64,000 bases of DNA from CBDDDW01 sp965226805 (GTDB lineage Bacteria > Chloroflexota > Dehalococcoidia > Lucifugimonadales > JAGWBF01). Position 1 is the first letter of the stretch. Each line of letters opens with the position of its first letter. The DNA is taken from assembly GCA_965226805.1 (NCBI GenBank), contig CBDDDW010000029.1, positions 397,143 through 461,142 of the forward strand. Direction: 5' to 3'. The notes beneath the pieces were generated by a model. It saw only the letters and a program-made list of their open reading frames with translations, searched no databases and was not told the DNA's origin. Shown here piece by piece: positions 61,976-64,000 of the stretch. Made by a program: the position numbers and the translations under genes.

Positions 61976-64000
61976 TTAGCTGAACTCTCCCAGCGCCGCC
62001 TGGGCGGCAGCCAGGCGGGCGACGGGCACGCGGAAGGGGAGCAGCTCACGTAGTCCAGGCCCTCTTTGTGGCAGAAGGCTATGCTCGCCGGGTCGCCGCC
62101 GTGCTCGCCGCATATACCGACCTCAAGGCCGGGTCTTATGCGACGACCCTGCTCCACGGCGATCCGGATTAACGCACCAACTCCGTTAGGGTCCAGGGTC
62201 GTAAAGGGATTGTTTGGAAGAATGCCGTCGCTGATATAGCGGTTAAGGAACTTGCCCTCGGCGTCGTCCCGGCTGAATCCATAGGTGGTCTGAGTGAGGT
62301 CGTTGGTGCCGAAGCTGAAAAACTCCGCCACCGCCGCTATCTCTCCGGCGGTAACAGCCGCACGCGGTACCTCGATCATGGTGCCGAACAGGTAACCCAC
62401 CTTCACGCCGGCGTCCGTTTGAGCGCTCTCGGCAGCCTCGGACAGCCTTTCCTTAAGCAGCCACATCTCATTGACGTGGGAGGTCAGCGGGATCATGATC
62501 TCGGGGTGGACGGCGATGCCCTCCTTGATAAGACGGCGCTGGCCGTTATCAGGGCCTCCACCTGCATTTCGTAGATGGCCGGAAAGGTTATGCCCAGCCG
62601 GCACCCTCTATGGCCCAGCATAGGGTTGGTCTCCCTCAACGAATCCACCACCTGCAGGAACTCCCGGCGAGGTCGGAGCTCTTCGGTAGCGCCCCTGGTT
62701 TCCAGAGTGACTATTTCCCTCAACAGATCCTCGTAGCGGGGCAGGAACTCATGAAGGGGAGCATCGAGCAGACGGACAATAACCGGGCGCTCTCCCATCG
62801 CTCGCAAGATGCCGGTGAAATCTTCTATCTGGAGACGCTTCAAGTGAGCCAGGGCCTGATGAAACTCATCCACTCCCGTGGGCCGCTCCAGTGCGGGAGA
62901 GCCTCCTGCGGTGGCCTCGGCCTGGTTCTTCTCCCATCGCTCTGCCTCTTGGGCATTCAAGAGCATCTTCTGGACGATGGGCACCCTTTCCGGCCCAAGG
63001 AACATGTGCTCTGTGCGACAGAGCCCGATCCCTTCGGCCCCCATGGAGACAGCTCGTCTTGCGTCGGCGGGTGTATCGGCGTTCGCCCACACGCCGAGGC
63101 GCCGCACTTCGTCCGCCCAGGATAGGAGGGTCTGCCCTTCGTGCAGCTCCTTCAGATCGGGTTGGACTGTTGGTAGCGTTCCGGAGAACACCTCGCCGGT
63201 GGTGCCATCTACACTTAAGTCGTCACCTTCGTATATTACCCGTCCGTCAGACGCCAGCTGCTGGCCGTCTATATCCACTTGCAGTTCCTCGCAGCCGACC
63301 ACGCACGGCACACCCAGCCCTCTGGCAACCAGAGCGGCGTGGCTTGTAACTCCTCCCCGGCTGGTAAGGACGCCGTTTGAAGCGATGATGCCGTGAATAT
63401 CTTCCGGCTTCGTCTCGGGACGGACCAGGATCACGGGTGTGCCCTCCCCCGCCAGGTTGGCGGCCCTGGTGGCGTCAAAAACAGCCTTGCCCGTGGCCGC
63501 GCCAGGAGATGCCCCAAAGCCCTTGGCCAGAAGCGCTCCGAAGGATACGCTCCAGTCCTTGGCCCTGGGCTCGAAACTGGGCACAAATAGCTGGGACAGC
63601 TCTTCAGGATTCGGCCTCTCCAGAGCTTGCTCACGGGTAATGAGCCCCTCCCCAGCCATGTCCACCGCGATCTTCACTCCTGCCTGAACAGTCCGCTGTG
63701 CCGTGCGAGTCTGTAGGAGGTACAGGCGTCCGGACTCCACGGTGAATTCGATATCCTGGACATCCCGGTAGTGGTTCTCCAACTGCTGGGCCATCTGCGA
63801 CAGCTCTCCGTACAATTGAGGGAACCTCGTCGCCAAGGTAGAGATAGGCTCAGGATTACGTGTACCTGCTACGATGTCCTCCCCCTGGCCGTTGGTCACG
63901 TACTCCCCATACAAGTGCCGCTGTCCGTTGACCGGGTTCCGAGTGAACAGGACCCCGGAGCCACTGTCCTCGCCCAGGTTGCCAAAGACCATCGCCATGA
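61976..64000 (-). CDS. ppdK: Pyruvate, phosphate dikinase, C-terminal two thirds (partial; two frameshifts)
   Basis: Runs off the right edge, so the N-terminus is missing. Visible: end of the ATP-grasp domain (VFGNLGEDSGSGVLFTRNP), the phospho-His domain with LTSRGGVTSHAALVARGLG, the barrel with RTEHMF, RLLDAPLHEFLP and GHRGCRLG, and the catalytic Cys in GICGEHGGDP. One missing base near 62536 and one in the run at 62036-62039 break the frame; repaired, it ends VARLAAAQAALGEFS at TAA 61976. It interconverts pyruvate and phosphoenolpyruvate. Confidence 0.93.

Overview
Organism. This is a 64 kb stretch of moderately GC-rich bacterial DNA with long same-strand operons, many 1-8 bp gene overlaps and good Shine-Dalgarno sites. 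No rRNA, tRNA or CRISPR array was seen. A complete-looking hopanoid operon, large nonulosonic-acid surface-sugar genes, many amidohydrolase/SDR-type genes and dispersed TCATTCTGAGCGAAGCGAAG-type repeats would fit an uncultured Chloroflexota (Dehalococcoidia/SAR202-like) genome. That placement is an inference from gene content only. About ten single-base frameshifts break otherwise normal conserved genes, several of them in 3-4 base homopolymers. This looks like an assembly with residual indel errors rather than mass pseudogenisation.

Layout. (1) 1-24,171, minus strand: one polysaccharide operon. A consensus promoter drives a winged-helix regulator (apparently leaderless) and a NusG/RfaH-type antiterminator. 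These are followed by pseB, pseC, a second sialic-acid-synthase-like gene, pseF, a Gfo/Idh oxidoreductase, a class III aminotransferase, a PseH-like acetyltransferase, pseG, a formyltransferase and pseI. Next come a second formyltransferase, a PIG-L deacetylase, the WbuX/HisH/HisF sugar-amidination trio, a glycosyltransferase-like protein, a DegT aminotransferase, three SDR epimerases, a second CMP-sugar synthetase, a NeuC-like epimerase and a third formyltransferase. Together they should make CMP-pseudaminic acid plus at least one further nonulosonic acid, with acetamidino and formyl decorations.

(2) 24,172-24,585: an intergenic region holding a foldable 137-bp element. (3) 24,586-37,155, minus strand: a hopanoid operon (prenyl-diphosphate synthase, hpnH, hpnG, hpnA, shc, YjbQ-like, hpnD). 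It runs on into a sugar module (a dehydrogenase-like protein lacking two catalytic residues, an FGGY kinase, a class II aldolase), a small unknown protein and an SDR. (4) 37,263-40,842: sugar nucleotidyltransferase, a Pgi/Pmi C-terminal-like ORF, YvcK, and divergently a UDP-ManNAc-type dehydrogenase.

(5) 41,000-53,600: an accessory zone. It holds an unknown protein with an attenuator-like leader, an XRE regulator, an HNH gene cut by an IS3 element, an IS256 remnant, and a SnoaL gene between nested direct repeats. It also holds an ABC-2 transporter pair, an amidohydrolase, an amidase cut by a second IS3-type element, and an EVE-domain protein with a 9-fold 17-residue tail repeat. Both IS3 elements join unrelated gene fragments without target duplications. 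(6) 53,600-64,000: a membrane-anchored dienelactone-hydrolase-like protein, cobalamin-dependent methionine synthase, a two-component system with a secreted small protein and an 11-bp direct-repeat operator, and the C-terminal part of pyruvate phosphate dikinase running off the right edge.
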